From SABI01 sp963678555 (GTDB lineage: Bacteria; Spirochaetota; Spirochaetia; Sphaerochaetales; Sphaerochaetaceae), in assembly GCA_963678555.2 (NCBI GenBank), contig CAXXJA010000002.1, positions 558,001-622,000 of the forward strand: a DNA stretch of 64,000 bases. The letters run 5' to 3'. The notes beneath the pieces are model-generated. The model did no database searches. It saw only the letters and a program-made list of their open reading frames with translations, and was not told where the DNA came from. Below, one piece after another: positions 1 to 8,629 of this stretch (positions are counted from its first letter, which is position 1; every line of letters starts with the position of its first letter). The translations under genes and the position numbers were made by a program.

Positions 1-87
1 CTGCTGGCGAAAATGCATATGCACAATAATGTGCAGCTTACAAACTATGCCCTTACCTATGACCTGATACGCTCGAATATGTTCTAG
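1..87 (+). CDS. C-terminal end of a probable LuxR-type response regulator (partial)
   Basis: The first base starts an open frame that ends at TAG (85-87), so only the last 28 residues are visible. The tail contains KMHMHNNVQLTNYAL, which resembles the end of the LuxR/NarL helix-turn-helix domain (family pattern: KLGVHNxAELTRYAI). It lies just upstream of, and in the same direction as, the citrate operon, so a regulator of citrate use is a reasonable guess. The family call rests on a short match and is tentative. Confidence 0.45.
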   Translation: MLAKMHMHNNVQLTNYALTYDLIRSNMF

Positions 88-90
88 TGA

Positions 91-131
91 TGTAAGAAAT
101 ATCCTACATGATAATTGTAGGGTTTCCTACA
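91..131. promoter_or_regulatory. Paired palindromes upstream of citC (putative operators)
   Basis: Two related inverted repeats lie between the upstream stop and citC. Site 2 (116-131) is perfect: TGTAGG, 4-base spacer, CCTACA. Site 1 (91-108) is TGTAAG, 6-base spacer, CCTACA, with one mismatch. Their centres are 24 bp apart, a little over two helical turns. The position suggests binding of a dimeric regulator controlling the citrate operon. No clear -35/-10 pair could be fixed; GATAAT at about 110-115 could be a -10. Confidence 0.45.
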
Positions 132-164
132 TACCCGGCACCTGTGGGATTCTAGAATCAAAGC

Positions 165-1223
165 ATGCATGAACGCTGGGTGTCGAAACATACAGAAGAA
201 ACGGTCCGTGACTGTACACGTGTACTGAGTACGCAGGGTCTGCTGTGGGAATCCGATATTGAATTCTCGGTGATTATCTATGACAGTGACGAAGGATCCT
301 ACAGCAACCCCGTTGCAACCGGCTCTTTCAGCAGCAATGTCATCAAGTGCCTTGCTGTCCACCCCTCGTATGAGGGCACCGGTCTTGCCCAGAGGATTGT
401 CACCCTCCTCATCGAGGAGCTCTCTGAGAACCATGTTGACAACATATTCGTGTTCACAAAGCCGAAGAACATACCGGCCTTTCAGCCCCTCGGTTTTCAT
501 GAGATCGTCACAGTGGATTCCGCTGTCACTCTGATGGAACAGGACCCCCGCGGTATTGAGAGGTTCTGTGAACAGCTCACCGTCCACCGTGTAGAAGGCA
601 CTTCCGCAGGCGCACTGGTCATGAACTGCAATCCCTTCACGCTGGGGCATCGGTACGTTATCGAGCAGGCTGCACGGGAGTGTTCGCAGCTGTTCGTCAT
701 CGTTGTCGCTGAAGACCGCTCCGAATTCTCGACGGAGGAGCGGCTGTCACTCATCACCTCCGGTGTCTCGGATATGACAGGCGTTACCGTACTGAACGGT
801 GGCGACTATGTGATCTCACGTGCCACCTTTCCCACCTACTTTCTCAAGGACGAGCACCTGGTCAGAACAAGCTATGCCCGAATCGATGCCATGATATTCG
901 CCCGATACCTCGCACCGGCTCTCGGAGTGCGCACCAGATTCGTCGGTGATGAACCGTTCTGCCCGGTTACACGGGATTATAACGCTCAGTTGAAGGATGT
1001 CCTCGGTGAAGCGGGGATTACCCTGAAGGTGATTGACCGCCTCGAACATGAGAAAGTCGCAATCAGCGCATCGCGGGTGCGGTCCCTGTTCGCACAGGAC
1101 AGGCTCGAGGAGATTGCCGCTCTTGTGCCTGACAGTACGTACCGGTTCCTCTCATCACCTGCATCCGGTGCCGCTAAGCAGAAGATCCTGAAGAAGATAC
1201 AGACAAAGGAACAGAGCGTATGA
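165..1223 (+). CDS. citC: [citrate (pro-3S)-lyase] ligase CitC
   Basis: Acetylates the phosphoribosyl-dephospho-CoA arm of citrate lyase ACP using ATP and acetate, switching the lyase on in the cytoplasm. The 352 residues match the family size. Residues about 30-125 look like a GNAT acetyltransferase fold and residues about 145-330 a nucleotidyltransferase fold with the HxGH-type motif NPFTLGH at 156-162. Family blocks such as YVISRATFP, RYLAPALGV and RFVG-EPFC are conserved. The ribosome site before the ATG is weak. It is first in the citrate operon and overlaps citD by 4 bases (ATGA). Confidence is high. Confidence 0.95.
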   Translation: MHERWVSKHTEETVRDCTRVLSTQGLLWESDIEFSVIIYDSDEGSYSNPVATGSFSSNVIKCLAVHPSYEGTGLAQRIVTLLIEELSENHVDNIFVFTKPKNIPAFQPLGFHEIVTVDSAVTLMEQDPRGIERFCEQLTVHRVEGTSAGALVMNCNPFTLGHRYVIEQAARECSQLFVIVVAEDRSEFSTEERLSLITSGVSDMTGVTVLNGGDYVISRATFPTYFLKDEHLVRTSYARIDAMIFARYLAPALGVRTRFVGDEPFCPVTRDYNAQLKDVLGEAGITLKVIDRLEHEKVAISASRVRSLFAQDRLEEIAALVPDSTYRFLSSPASGAAKQKILKKIQTKEQSV

Positions 1224-1516
1224 AGATCATTAAGACCGGTTCAGCCGGAACCCTTGAGTCGAGTGATGTGCTCATCACGGTACGATCCAACAACGGCAGG
1301 GGTGTAGAGATCACACTGAGCAGTACGGTAGAGAAACAGTTCGGAAAGCAGATACGGTCCGTGGTGCTCGAGACCCTCAGGCAATTTGATATCACCGAAG
1401 CCGCTGTCGATATTCAGGACAAAGGTGCTCTCGACTGCGCCATCCAGGCGCGGCTCATTGCGGCTGCCCACAGGGCGGCGGGGATAGACAAGATCAGATG
1501 GGAGGAGATGGGATGA
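1220..1516 (+). CDS. citD: Citrate lyase acyl carrier protein (gamma subunit) CitD
   Basis: Small 98-residue ACP that carries the 2'-(5''-triphosphoribosyl)-3'-dephospho-CoA arm through which acetyl and citryl groups are passed. The attachment serine is in the conserved AGTLESSD block at about residue 14. It starts inside the citC stop (ATGA) and its own stop overlaps the citE start, so the three genes are probably translationally coupled. Confidence 0.96.
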   Translation: MKIIKTGSAGTLESSDVLITVRSNNGRGVEITLSSTVEKQFGKQIRSVVLETLRQFDITEAAVDIQDKGALDCAIQARLIAAAHRAAGIDKIRWEEMG

Positions 1517-2418
1517 AGGAGCGGTTGCGCAGAACCATGCTGTATGTTCCGGGGAATAACACAGGTATCATTCGTGACGCGGCGATATACCGTTCGGATT
1601 CCATCATGATCGATCTGGAGGATTCCGTTTCCTACCGCCAGAAGGATGCGGCACGTCTGCTTGTCTATACCAGTCTGCGCACCTTCGATTTTGAGGGAGT
1701 CGAGACTGTTGTCAGGATCAACGGTCTGGATACCCCCTATGGTCGGGAAGATATCCAGGCGATGGTGAAGGCCCGGCCCGACATCATCCGGCTGCCGAAG
1801 ACCGACTGTGCTCAGGATGTAGAAGAGGCCTCCGCTCTGATCCTTCAGGAGGAGAAGAGAAACGGCCTTCCCGAAGGGAGTATCGGTCTGATGGCTGCGA
1901 TTGAATCCCCCTTAGGTGTCATTAATGCCTATGAAATCGCCTGTTCCAGTGAACGACTGGTGGGCATCGCCATCGGAGCCGAAGACTATGTAACTGCAAT
2001 GAAGACCAGCAGAAGTGCCGACGGGGTCGAGCTCCTGTATGCCCGCAGCGCAGTAGTCACTGCAGCACGTGCAGCCGGGATCCAGGCCTACGATACCGTC
2101 TACTCGGATTTGAACAATGAAGAGGGGTTCCGCAGAGAGGTCGAGCTGATAAAACAGCTGGGATTTGACGGAAAGTCGATAATAAGCCCACGGCAGATCA
2201 AGACAGTGCATGAGGTGTTCACACCATCGGCGAAGGAGATCGAACATGCTCAGAAGGTGGTTGAAGCGATCGAAGAGGCTAACAGAAAAGGGTCGGGAGT
2301 CATTGCACTGGATGGAAAGATGATCGACAGACCGATAGTGGAACGCGCGAAAAGGACTCTGGAGATGGCATCCGCTTCCGGTGTCCTGACCTATAAGGAA
2401 GGAAGAAGCCATGCCTGA
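1513..2418 (+). CDS. citE: Citrate lyase beta subunit (citryl-ACP lyase) CitE
   Basis: Cleaves (3S)-citryl-ACP to acetyl-ACP and oxaloacetate within the CitDEF complex. HpcH/HpaI-type TIM-barrel protein; RTMLYVPGNN near the N-terminus and IDLEDSV (acidic metal-binding segment) are typical. I chose the ATG at 1513: it overlaps the citD stop as ATGA and has GGAGGAG at 1501-1507 upstream; an in-frame ATG at 1498 would add five residues within that ribosome site. Length is then 301 residues, normal for the family. The stop overlaps citF by 8 bases. Confidence 0.96.
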   Translation: MKERLRRTMLYVPGNNTGIIRDAAIYRSDSIMIDLEDSVSYRQKDAARLLVYTSLRTFDFEGVETVVRINGLDTPYGREDIQAMVKARPDIIRLPKTDCAQDVEEASALILQEEKRNGLPEGSIGLMAAIESPLGVINAYEIACSSERLVGIAIGAEDYVTAMKTSRSADGVELLYARSAVVTAARAAGIQAYDTVYSDLNNEEGFRREVELIKQLGFDGKSIISPRQIKTVHEVFTPSAKEIEHAQKVVEAIEEANRKGSGVIALDGKMIDRPIVERAKRTLEMASASGVLTYKEGRSHA

Positions 2419-3949
2419 TGCGATACAGACTCATATCATCCCCGAAGAGATCCTGAAACAGTTTCAGCGGAAGAAGTTCGAAGGACCCTACACACACACT
2501 CCCCACGTCCGTGTTGATAAGGGGAACCGCTCGCTGCCACGGCTTAATAAGCTGGTCGACACCCTTGAACAGGTCATCATCAAGACCGGTCTGAAAGATG
2601 GTATGACCATCTCCTTTCACCACCATTTCCGTGACGGAGACCGTATCATCAACATGGTGATGGATGTGATCGCTCACATGGGTATCAAGCATCTGACTCT
2701 CGCGGCAAGTTCTCTTTCCGATGTTCATGCTCCCCTTATCGATCATATACAACATGATGTAGTTACTCAGATCTACACTTCCGGTATACGGGGAAAACTC
2801 GCTGAGGCGATATCGAACGGTCTCATGGAAAACCCCATCCTGATCCATTCACACGGTGGACGTGCCAGGGCTATTGAGTCAGGTCGTCTTAAGATAGATG
2901 TCGCTTTCCTCGGCGTGCCGAGCTGTGACGTGTACGGCAATGCCAACGGCTACACCGGCCAGTCTGCATGCGGTTCTCTCGGGTACGCCAAGGTCGATGC
3001 TCTGCATGCGGAAAAAGTTGTCCTGATCACCGACATGCTTGCAGAATATCCCAATACACCCTTCAGTATACACCAGGATCAGGTTGACTTCATTCTCAAG
3101 GTTGATCAGGTCGGGGACCCAGAGAGAATCAGTCTGGGAGCGACGCGTGACACGAAGAATCCCCGTGACATCCTGATCGGCTCGCTCGCTGCACGTGTTA
3201 TCGCCTGTTCAGGGTATTTTGAAGAGGGTTTCTCTCTTCAGACCGGATCGGGCGGAGCCTCTCTGGTGACAACGAAATTCCTGTATGACTACATGAAACA
3301 GCAGAATATCAGAGCAAACTGGGCTCTCGGCGGTATCACAGCACAGATCGTGAAGATGCATGAGGAGGGATACATCAAACGCCTTCTGGATGTACAGAGC
3401 TTTGATAAGGAGGCTATCAGATCAATCGGCGAGAACCGTTACCACTCGGAGATAGATGCATCGTACTATGCCAATCCTCTGAATAAAGGGTGTGCTGTCA
3501 ACAAGATCAATGTCGTAGTTCTCAGTGCTCTTGAAATAGATACCGATTTTAACGTGAACGTCCTCACCGGTTCGGACGGTGTGCTTCGGGGAGCTTCCGG
3601 CGGTCATTCCGATACAGCTGTCGGTTCGGGGCTTTCTGTTATCGTGGCTCCTCTTATCAGGGGGCGGTCTGCTACGGTCGTTGAATCGGTCAAGACGATC
3701 ATCACCCCGGGGTCGACTGTTGATGTACTGGTGACTGACCGGGGAATCGCGGTAAACCCGAGAAGACCGATAGTAGCACAGCGGCTCAGTGAGTGTAACC
3801 TGCCGATCGTTCCCATCGAGGAACTGAAGAGGAAGGCAGAGAGACTCGCCGGAGTTCCCGAACCCATCGAATTCGAGGACAAGATTGTTGCGGTGGTCGA
3901 ATACCGTGACGGAACAATCATCGATGTCGTGAGACAGGTCAAAATATAG
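2411..3949 (+). CDS. citF: Citrate lyase alpha subunit (citrate:ACP transferase) CitF
   Basis: Exchanges the acetyl group on CitD for citrate, forming citryl-ACP and acetate. The 512-residue protein matches the usual length. Recognisable blocks include SFHHHFRDGD near residue 75, LTGSDGVLRGASGGH in the C-terminal half and the closing VVEYRDGTIIDVV. It is the last lyase structural gene; tctC follows after 49 bases, so lyase and transporter are probably on one transcript. Confidence 0.96.
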   Translation: MPDAIQTHIIPEEILKQFQRKKFEGPYTHTPHVRVDKGNRSLPRLNKLVDTLEQVIIKTGLKDGMTISFHHHFRDGDRIINMVMDVIAHMGIKHLTLAASSLSDVHAPLIDHIQHDVVTQIYTSGIRGKLAEAISNGLMENPILIHSHGGRARAIESGRLKIDVAFLGVPSCDVYGNANGYTGQSACGSLGYAKVDALHAEKVVLITDMLAEYPNTPFSIHQDQVDFILKVDQVGDPERISLGATRDTKNPRDILIGSLAARVIACSGYFEEGFSLQTGSGGASLVTTKFLYDYMKQQNIRANWALGGITAQIVKMHEEGYIKRLLDVQSFDKEAIRSIGENRYHSEIDASYYANPLNKGCAVNKINVVVLSALEIDTDFNVNVLTGSDGVLRGASGGHSDTAVGSGLSVIVAPLIRGRSATVVESVKTIITPGSTVDVLVTDRGIAVNPRRPIVAQRLSECNLPIVPIEELKRKAERLAGVPEPIEFEDKIVAVVEYRDGTIIDVVRQVKI

Positions 3950-3998
3950 GAAACACATCCGGGATGTCCGGGTGAAGACATAACAAAAGGAGTTCTTT

Positions 3999-5006
3999 AT
4001 GAAACACGCAAACAAACTGGTAATGGTTCTGCTGGCTATTACACTCGTGCTGTCCTCTGCCACAGCGATCTATGCAGGTGGTGAAGCCGAATCCGCTGAC
4101 AACTATCCCAGCGGGAACCTTGACTTTGTCGCACCGGGCGGCGCAGGCGGCGGCTGGGACCTCACTATCAGAACAGCGGCCAAGGTTCTCAAGGACACTG
4201 GTCTCGTCGATGTACCGATGCCTGTCAGGAACAATCCAGGTGCCGGCGGTTCGGTTCACCTCGCAAGTCTCCAGGAAATGAAAGGTGAAGCACGGACCAT
4301 CACCGTCTACTCACCGCCCCTCCTGCTGACGAAACTTGCCGGTACGACCAAGCTCGGCCATACCGACGTCACTCCCCTTGCACGTCTGATCGCGGACTAT
4401 GCGGTATTCGTCGTGTCAGCTGATTCTCCCTATAATACCATGGCTGATGTCATGGACGCCCTCAAAGCGAATGTCAAGAGCGTGAAGGTCGGCGGTATCT
4501 CATCGGCAGGTTCCATGGACCACCTGCAGTTCCTCATCATGGCCAAGGCAGCCGGTGTGAAGAATATCAATCAGATCGATTACGTGAGTTTTGATGACTC
4601 TGCGGTCGCACAGGTGCTCGGTGGTCATATCGATCTGTTCTCAACCGGCCTTTCAGAAGTCGCAGGTCTCATCGAGAGCGGTGATCTCAAAGCACTCGGT
4701 CAGACGGCTCCCCGCCGTGTAGGTACCGGTATCGTCGCAGAGATTCCCACCTGTATGGAACAGGGAATCAACGAGACCTTCGTGAACTGGAGAGGACTGT
4801 TCGGACCTCCCGAGATGCCCGAGTACGCTGTCCAGTACTGGAGAGAAACACTGAAGAAGCTGGTGGCGACTCCTGAATGGACAGCCGCAAAAGAACAGAA
4901 CGGCTGGGATGATGCCTACATGGATGCACCTGAGTTCGCTCAGTTCCTTGAAAAGGCGAACAGTGACTTTGAGACGATCCTGAAAGAAATCGGGATGATC
5001 AAATAG
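3999..5006 (+). CDS. tctC: Tripartite tricarboxylate transporter substrate-binding protein (TctC/Bug family)
   Basis: Periplasmic receptor expected to bind citrate and deliver it to TctAB. An N-terminal signal sequence (hydrophobic core about residues 8-24, ending near SATAIYAGG) precedes the mature part. The Bug-family APGGAGGGWDLTIR block follows, then NNPGAGGSV. Length of 335 is typical. A strong ribosome site (AAAGGAG, 3988-3994) precedes the ATG. The location directly after citF supports citrate as ligand; this is inference from context. A hairpin follows the gene. Confidence 0.93.
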   Translation: MKHANKLVMVLLAITLVLSSATAIYAGGEAESADNYPSGNLDFVAPGGAGGGWDLTIRTAAKVLKDTGLVDVPMPVRNNPGAGGSVHLASLQEMKGEARTITVYSPPLLLTKLAGTTKLGHTDVTPLARLIADYAVFVVSADSPYNTMADVMDALKANVKSVKVGGISSAGSMDHLQFLIMAKAAGVKNINQIDYVSFDDSAVAQVLGGHIDLFSTGLSEVAGLIESGDLKALGQTAPRRVGTGIVAEIPTCMEQGINETFVNWRGLFGPPEMPEYAVQYWRETLKKLVATPEWTAAKEQNGWDDAYMDAPEFAQFLEKANSDFETILKEIGMIK

Positions 5007-5025
5007 GAATTCAACAAACATGTTC

Positions 5026-5054
5026 GGCAGGGGCAGTGATTCACAGCTCCTGCC
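5026..5054 (+). terminator. Intercistronic hairpin between tctC and tctB
   Basis: GGCAGGGGC (5026-5034) pairs with GCTCCTGCC (5046-5054) as a 9-bp stem with one G-U pair and an 11-base loop. It is followed by TATTTG rather than a proper U-run. It may be a partial terminator or an RNA-stabilising stem that keeps the binding protein more abundant than the membrane subunits, as is common in binding-protein transporters. Confidence 0.5.
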
Positions 5055-5072
5055 TATTTGTAGGAGTCGAGT

Positions 5073-5597
5073 ATGAAACGAGATAACTTTACCCCCAATC
5101 CTGTTCAGAGGGTTTCTCTGATATCTGCGGGTGCGGGCATCGTTCTGGGGATTGCATACACAGTGATGACACTCAATCTTCCTGAAGCCGCGATCGGAAG
5201 ACCGAATGCTCCAAAGGCATTTCCTTTGGCACTCGGTGTTCTGATGATCCTGCTGAGTGTAGCCCTCTTTGTTCAGCAGATCATGAAGGTTCGCTCAGAC
5301 AGTGCAGCAGGTACAACGCAGCAGGATACCGCTTCGCATCGGAGACCGCTTGATCCGCATACGAAACAGATCGTGATCACCGTTGCCAACGGTGTCTTGT
5401 ACGGAATGCTGTTCAAGGAAATCGGGTATGTGCTGTCCACCCTGATTTTTCTCGGGATCGAACTGTTTCTCTTCAACGGGAAAAAGAAATGGAAGACTGT
5501 GCTTATCGTCTCTCTGGTTTTCAGTCTCTTCATCTATATTCTGTTCAACAAGCTTCTTGGAGTGTACCTTCCGAGAATGCCCATTATCGGATTCTAG
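5073..5597 (+). CDS. tctB: Tripartite tricarboxylate transporter small membrane subunit TctB
   Basis: 174-residue inner membrane protein with four likely membrane segments (about residues 15-33, 48-68, 95-125 region, 130-165), matching the small TctB subunit of the TTT family. It pairs with TctA to form the ion-driven uptake channel. Sequence conservation in TctB is low; the call rests mainly on size, topology and its place between tctC and tctA. A ribosome site (GTAGGAG) precedes the ATG. Confidence 0.88.
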   Translation: MKRDNFTPNPVQRVSLISAGAGIVLGIAYTVMTLNLPEAAIGRPNAPKAFPLALGVLMILLSVALFVQQIMKVRSDSAAGTTQQDTASHRRPLDPHTKQIVITVANGVLYGMLFKEIGYVLSTLIFLGIELFLFNGKKKWKTVLIVSLVFSLFIYILFNKLLGVYLPRMPIIGF

Positions 5598-5606
5598 GAG
5601 GGAAGT

Positions 5607-7103
5607 ATGGAAAGTATCGTTCAACTCATGCAGGGGTTCACCACAGCCCTTCAGCCAATCAATATCATGTGGGTCACCATCGGAGGAGTTCTGGGAACCA
5701 TCATCGGAATGCTCCCGGGACTTGGTCCGGCAACCGGAGTTGCCGTTCTGCTTCCCCTGACATTCAGTATGGGACCTGTGGCCGCACTGATCACCATGGG
5801 CGGGGTCTACTACGGGGCTATGTTCGGTGGCTCCCGTGCCTCGATCCTTCTCAATACCCCGGGAGACGGGGCAGCTGTGGCCGCTACCTTTGACGGGTAT
5901 CCTATGACTCGCAAAGGAAGAGCGGAGGCCGCTCTCGCCATATCCGCCATTGCCTCGTTCATAGGAGGAATCATCGCGACGGTGATTATGGTGCTTATTT
6001 CGATGCCGGTGGCACGGTTCGCCGTCAAGTTCGGAGCACCTGAATATTTCCAGCTGTATGTATTCGCTCTGGCGGCAACGGCCTCCATGAGCAAGGGAAA
6101 CCGTATCAAGGGTTTCATTGCAATGACCATCGGTCTCATGATCGCAACCATCGGAATAGATCCTCAGTCAGGGATTCAGCGTTTCACGTTCGGAATACTG
6201 GAACTCCAGGCGGGTATCGACTTTCTGATTGTCATTATCGCCATCTTCGCCCTCGGAGAGGTCTTCAAGAGCTTCCAGAACATCCGCGAAGGAAAGATCA
6301 ATGTGCAGAAGGACTTTGGTCGGATCTGGATTACGAAAGAGGACTGGAAACGCAGCTGGCTGCCGATTCTTCGCAGTTCGCCTCTGGGCTTCTTCATCGG
6401 GGCACTGCCGGGTGCCGGCGGCACCATGGCTTCACTCATGGCCTACAATAACGAGCAACAGATCTCAAAACATCCTGATGAGTTCGGTGAAGGTGCCATC
6501 GAGGGTCTCGCTGCTCCGGAAGCTGCAAACAATGCAGCCTCGGTAGGCGCGATGATTCCGATGCTCACTCTCGGTATCCCGGGTTCGGGAACGACTGCTG
6601 TTATGATGGGAGCTCTGATGATTCTCGGACTCAAGCCGGGTCCGCTTCTGTTCCAGCAGCAGCCCGTTATCATCTGGGGACTGATAGCGAGTATGTTCAT
6701 CGGAAATGTCATTCTCGCTATTGTGAATATCCCCCTTGCAAAGGTCCTTGTACGGGTGCTGTCCGTTCCACCGAAGGTGCTGTATCCGATAGTCCTCGGT
6801 CTCTCGTTTGTCGGAGCGTACGCGATCAGTTCGTCTGTCATGGACTTCTATATCCTCCTGTTTTTCGGAGTACTCGGGTACCTGCTTGGGGTCGCCAAGA
6901 TACCGACGTCTCCTCTGATCCTTGCTGTCATCGTGGGAACCAATATGGAACAGTCGTTCAGGAGGGCGTATACCATTTCCGACGGTTCACTCGGAATCTT
7001 CTTCAACTCTCCTATAAGCATCACACTCTTCATACTCACGCTGCTCTCAATCGGCTTCCCGATTGTCAAGGCACTGATGAACAGAACCCGGAAGGGTAGG
7101 TAG
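5607..7103 (+). CDS. tctA: Tripartite tricarboxylate transporter large membrane subunit TctA
   Basis: 498-residue polytopic protein with about 12 hydrophobic segments, the channel subunit of the TTT transporter. The repeated family signatures GxxPGLGPATG (about residues 36-46) and PGAGGTMAS (about 265-273) are both present, as are TLGIPGSGTTAV and the conserved PEAANNA. It starts 9 bases after tctB with a GGAGGGAAG ribosome site. It sits inside the cit operon, so citrate is the probable substrate. Confidence 0.95.
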   Translation: MESIVQLMQGFTTALQPINIMWVTIGGVLGTIIGMLPGLGPATGVAVLLPLTFSMGPVAALITMGGVYYGAMFGGSRASILLNTPGDGAAVAATFDGYPMTRKGRAEAALAISAIASFIGGIIATVIMVLISMPVARFAVKFGAPEYFQLYVFALAATASMSKGNRIKGFIAMTIGLMIATIGIDPQSGIQRFTFGILELQAGIDFLIVIIAIFALGEVFKSFQNIREGKINVQKDFGRIWITKEDWKRSWLPILRSSPLGFFIGALPGAGGTMASLMAYNNEQQISKHPDEFGEGAIEGLAAPEAANNAASVGAMIPMLTLGIPGSGTTAVMMGALMILGLKPGPLLFQQQPVIIWGLIASMFIGNVILAIVNIPLAKVLVRVLSVPPKVLYPIVLGLSFVGAYAISSSVMDFYILLFFGVLGYLLGVAKIPTSPLILAVIVGTNMEQSFRRAYTISDGSLGIFFNSPISITLFILTLLSIGFPIVKALMNRTRKGR

Positions 7104-7115
7104 AAGATGTTTTCC

Positions 7116-7144
7116 CGGGCTCATACCTGCATGGTACGAGCCCG
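7116..7144 (+). terminator. Intercistronic hairpin between tctA and citXG
   Basis: CGGGCTC (7116-7122) pairs with GAGCCCG (7138-7144); inside it TACC pairs with GGTA, giving about 11 base pairs around one internal mismatch. There is no U-tract, so it is more likely a processing or stabilising stem than a full terminator. citXG starts 14 bases later. Confidence 0.45.
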
Positions 7145-7158
7145 TTCGGTGAAGAATT

Positions 7159-8541
7159 ATGGACTATCAAGACATCCTGGAGAGCCGCGAAAAACGGGCA
7201 CAGACCATCCGCAGGTGTATGCGCTCTATCCGCGAAACACATGTAGAGGTCACTCTCAATATCCCCGGACGAACGAAGGACTCCCGGTTGTACCGGGCTG
7301 TCCATATGGAGATGCTCACGCGTCTGATTCCGGCTCTGGATGCTTATCTGAGCTTCCTGGAATACCTGCCTTCAGGTCCGTTCGCTCTGCTTCACACCGA
7401 AATGGCACCGGAACGTGTGAAAACACTTGCAGTACAGATGGAGGAGGAAACTCCCATCGGCAGAGTGTTCGACATAGATGTATTTTATCCAGATGGAAGG
7501 AAGATCAGCAGGGATGGACGCCTTCGTCACTGCTATATCTGTGACGAGGCGGCAGCAGTGTGTGCCCGTAGGGAGTCCCATACCTACGAAGAGCTGAAGT
7601 GCAATATCCTTCAGAGGATCCAATCCAGTCCTGCATTCCGCCAGATTTTTTCCCTGGCAAAGACACTGCCAGGCGGCTGTTACCATGCTGTTCCCTGTAC
7701 TCTCGACTCCGACAGGGCATCGTTGATCGGACGTCTGGCTCAGCGTGCACTCGTGGAGGAAGTAGCCCTCACCGTGAAACCCGGTCTTGTCGATGCCTAT
7801 GATAACGGATCTCATTCAGATATGGATATCCAGACGTTTCTCAGTTCTGCAACCGCACTCGGACCCACCTTCCACCGTCTGGCGAAAGCTGGTATGGAGT
7901 ATGAGGGAAACGACCCTGCCTTGCTTTTCCCTGAGCTGAGGAATATCGGTCTAGAGGGAGAGCGGTCGATGTTCCTGGCAACCGGAGGGGTGAACACCCA
8001 CAAGGGGATGATATTCTCCTGTGGTCTCATCACCGCCGCCGCGGGTCTCTGTTCACGGATCGATGAGCTGCCCCGAACCATCGCCCGCATCTGTTCCTCT
8101 CTGGTCTCGGATGACCTCGGGAACCTGAGGGTGGCGAACACCTACGGGGAGAGGCTCTACCAGACCAGCGGGAACAGCGGTGTCAGGGGAGAAGCCGAAC
8201 AGGGTTTTCCCGCAGTGTTCAGGGCATACAGCAGATACCGCGTCCTTCGTGAGAGACACGACTCAAGGACATCGCTGCTTCAGCTCCTTATCGAGATTAT
8301 GAGCACTCTCGATGATACGAACATCCTCGGCCGTGGTGGAGAGTCTGCGCTTGCATGGGTCCATCTGCAGTGCAGAGATTATCTGAACGGCGGGGGAGTC
8401 ATCGGAGACAGGGACCTGAAAGGTCTGTACGGGCTCAATGAGACATTCAAAGAGAGAAACCTGAGTCCCGGGGGAGCGGCAGACACTCTAGGCTGTGTCA
8501 TCTTCCTTGACCTTCTTGAGACTCAGGGAGTTCTCAGCTGA
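7159..8541 (+). CDS. citXG: CitX-CitG fusion: citrate lyase holo-ACP synthase / triphosphoribosyl-dephospho-CoA synthase
   Basis: Two enzymes in one 460-residue chain. The N-terminal part (about 1-180) is CitX, which transfers the prosthetic group to CitD; it carries the family segment GRVFDIDVF and the cysteine-rich RHCYICDEAA. The C-terminal part (about 185-460) is CitG, which makes the triphosphoribosyl-dephospho-CoA precursor from ATP and dephospho-CoA; VKPGLVDAYDNGSHSDM is its signature and the glycine-rich GGVNTHKG follows. Fused CitXG proteins are known in some bacteria. It closes the citrate operon. Confidence 0.95.
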   Translation: MDYQDILESREKRAQTIRRCMRSIRETHVEVTLNIPGRTKDSRLYRAVHMEMLTRLIPALDAYLSFLEYLPSGPFALLHTEMAPERVKTLAVQMEEETPIGRVFDIDVFYPDGRKISRDGRLRHCYICDEAAAVCARRESHTYEELKCNILQRIQSSPAFRQIFSLAKTLPGGCYHAVPCTLDSDRASLIGRLAQRALVEEVALTVKPGLVDAYDNGSHSDMDIQTFLSSATALGPTFHRLAKAGMEYEGNDPALLFPELRNIGLEGERSMFLATGGVNTHKGMIFSCGLITAAAGLCSRIDELPRTIARICSSLVSDDLGNLRVANTYGERLYQTSGNSGVRGEAEQGFPAVFRAYSRYRVLRERHDSRTSLLQLLIEIMSTLDDTNILGRGGESALAWVHLQCRDYLNGGGVIGDRDLKGLYGLNETFKERNLSPGGAADTLGCVIFLDLLETQGVLS

Positions 8542-8551
8542 CATGCTCACG

Positions 8552-8629
8552 CCTCCTCAGCTCTGTGTCACTGTGAAGACAATCAGCCGGGAATCCCTGA
8601 TCAGGTAGTCCCCATCACATGGATGATAC
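8552..8629 (+). pseudogene. Remnant of a paralogue of the two-TM protein at 12053
   Basis: These 78 bases align without gaps to 12161-12238, inside the intact gene at 12053-13498. The best stretch is ATCAGCCGGGAATCCCTGAT. An in-frame stop (TAG) and several changes show it is not functional. It begins 10 bases after the citXG stop, and no other part of the gene could be traced in 8630-8774, where I see nothing else recognisable. Confidence 0.7.

Noticed and set aside
1498..1512. Earlier start for citE
   Set aside because: This ATG lies inside the ribosome site GGAGGAG and would add five residues not seen in the family; the ATGA overlap start at 1513 is better.
3422..4063. 213-codon leftward frame over citF and tctC
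   Set aside because: Shadow of citF on the opposite strand; it crosses the citF-tctC boundary and lacks a ribosome site.
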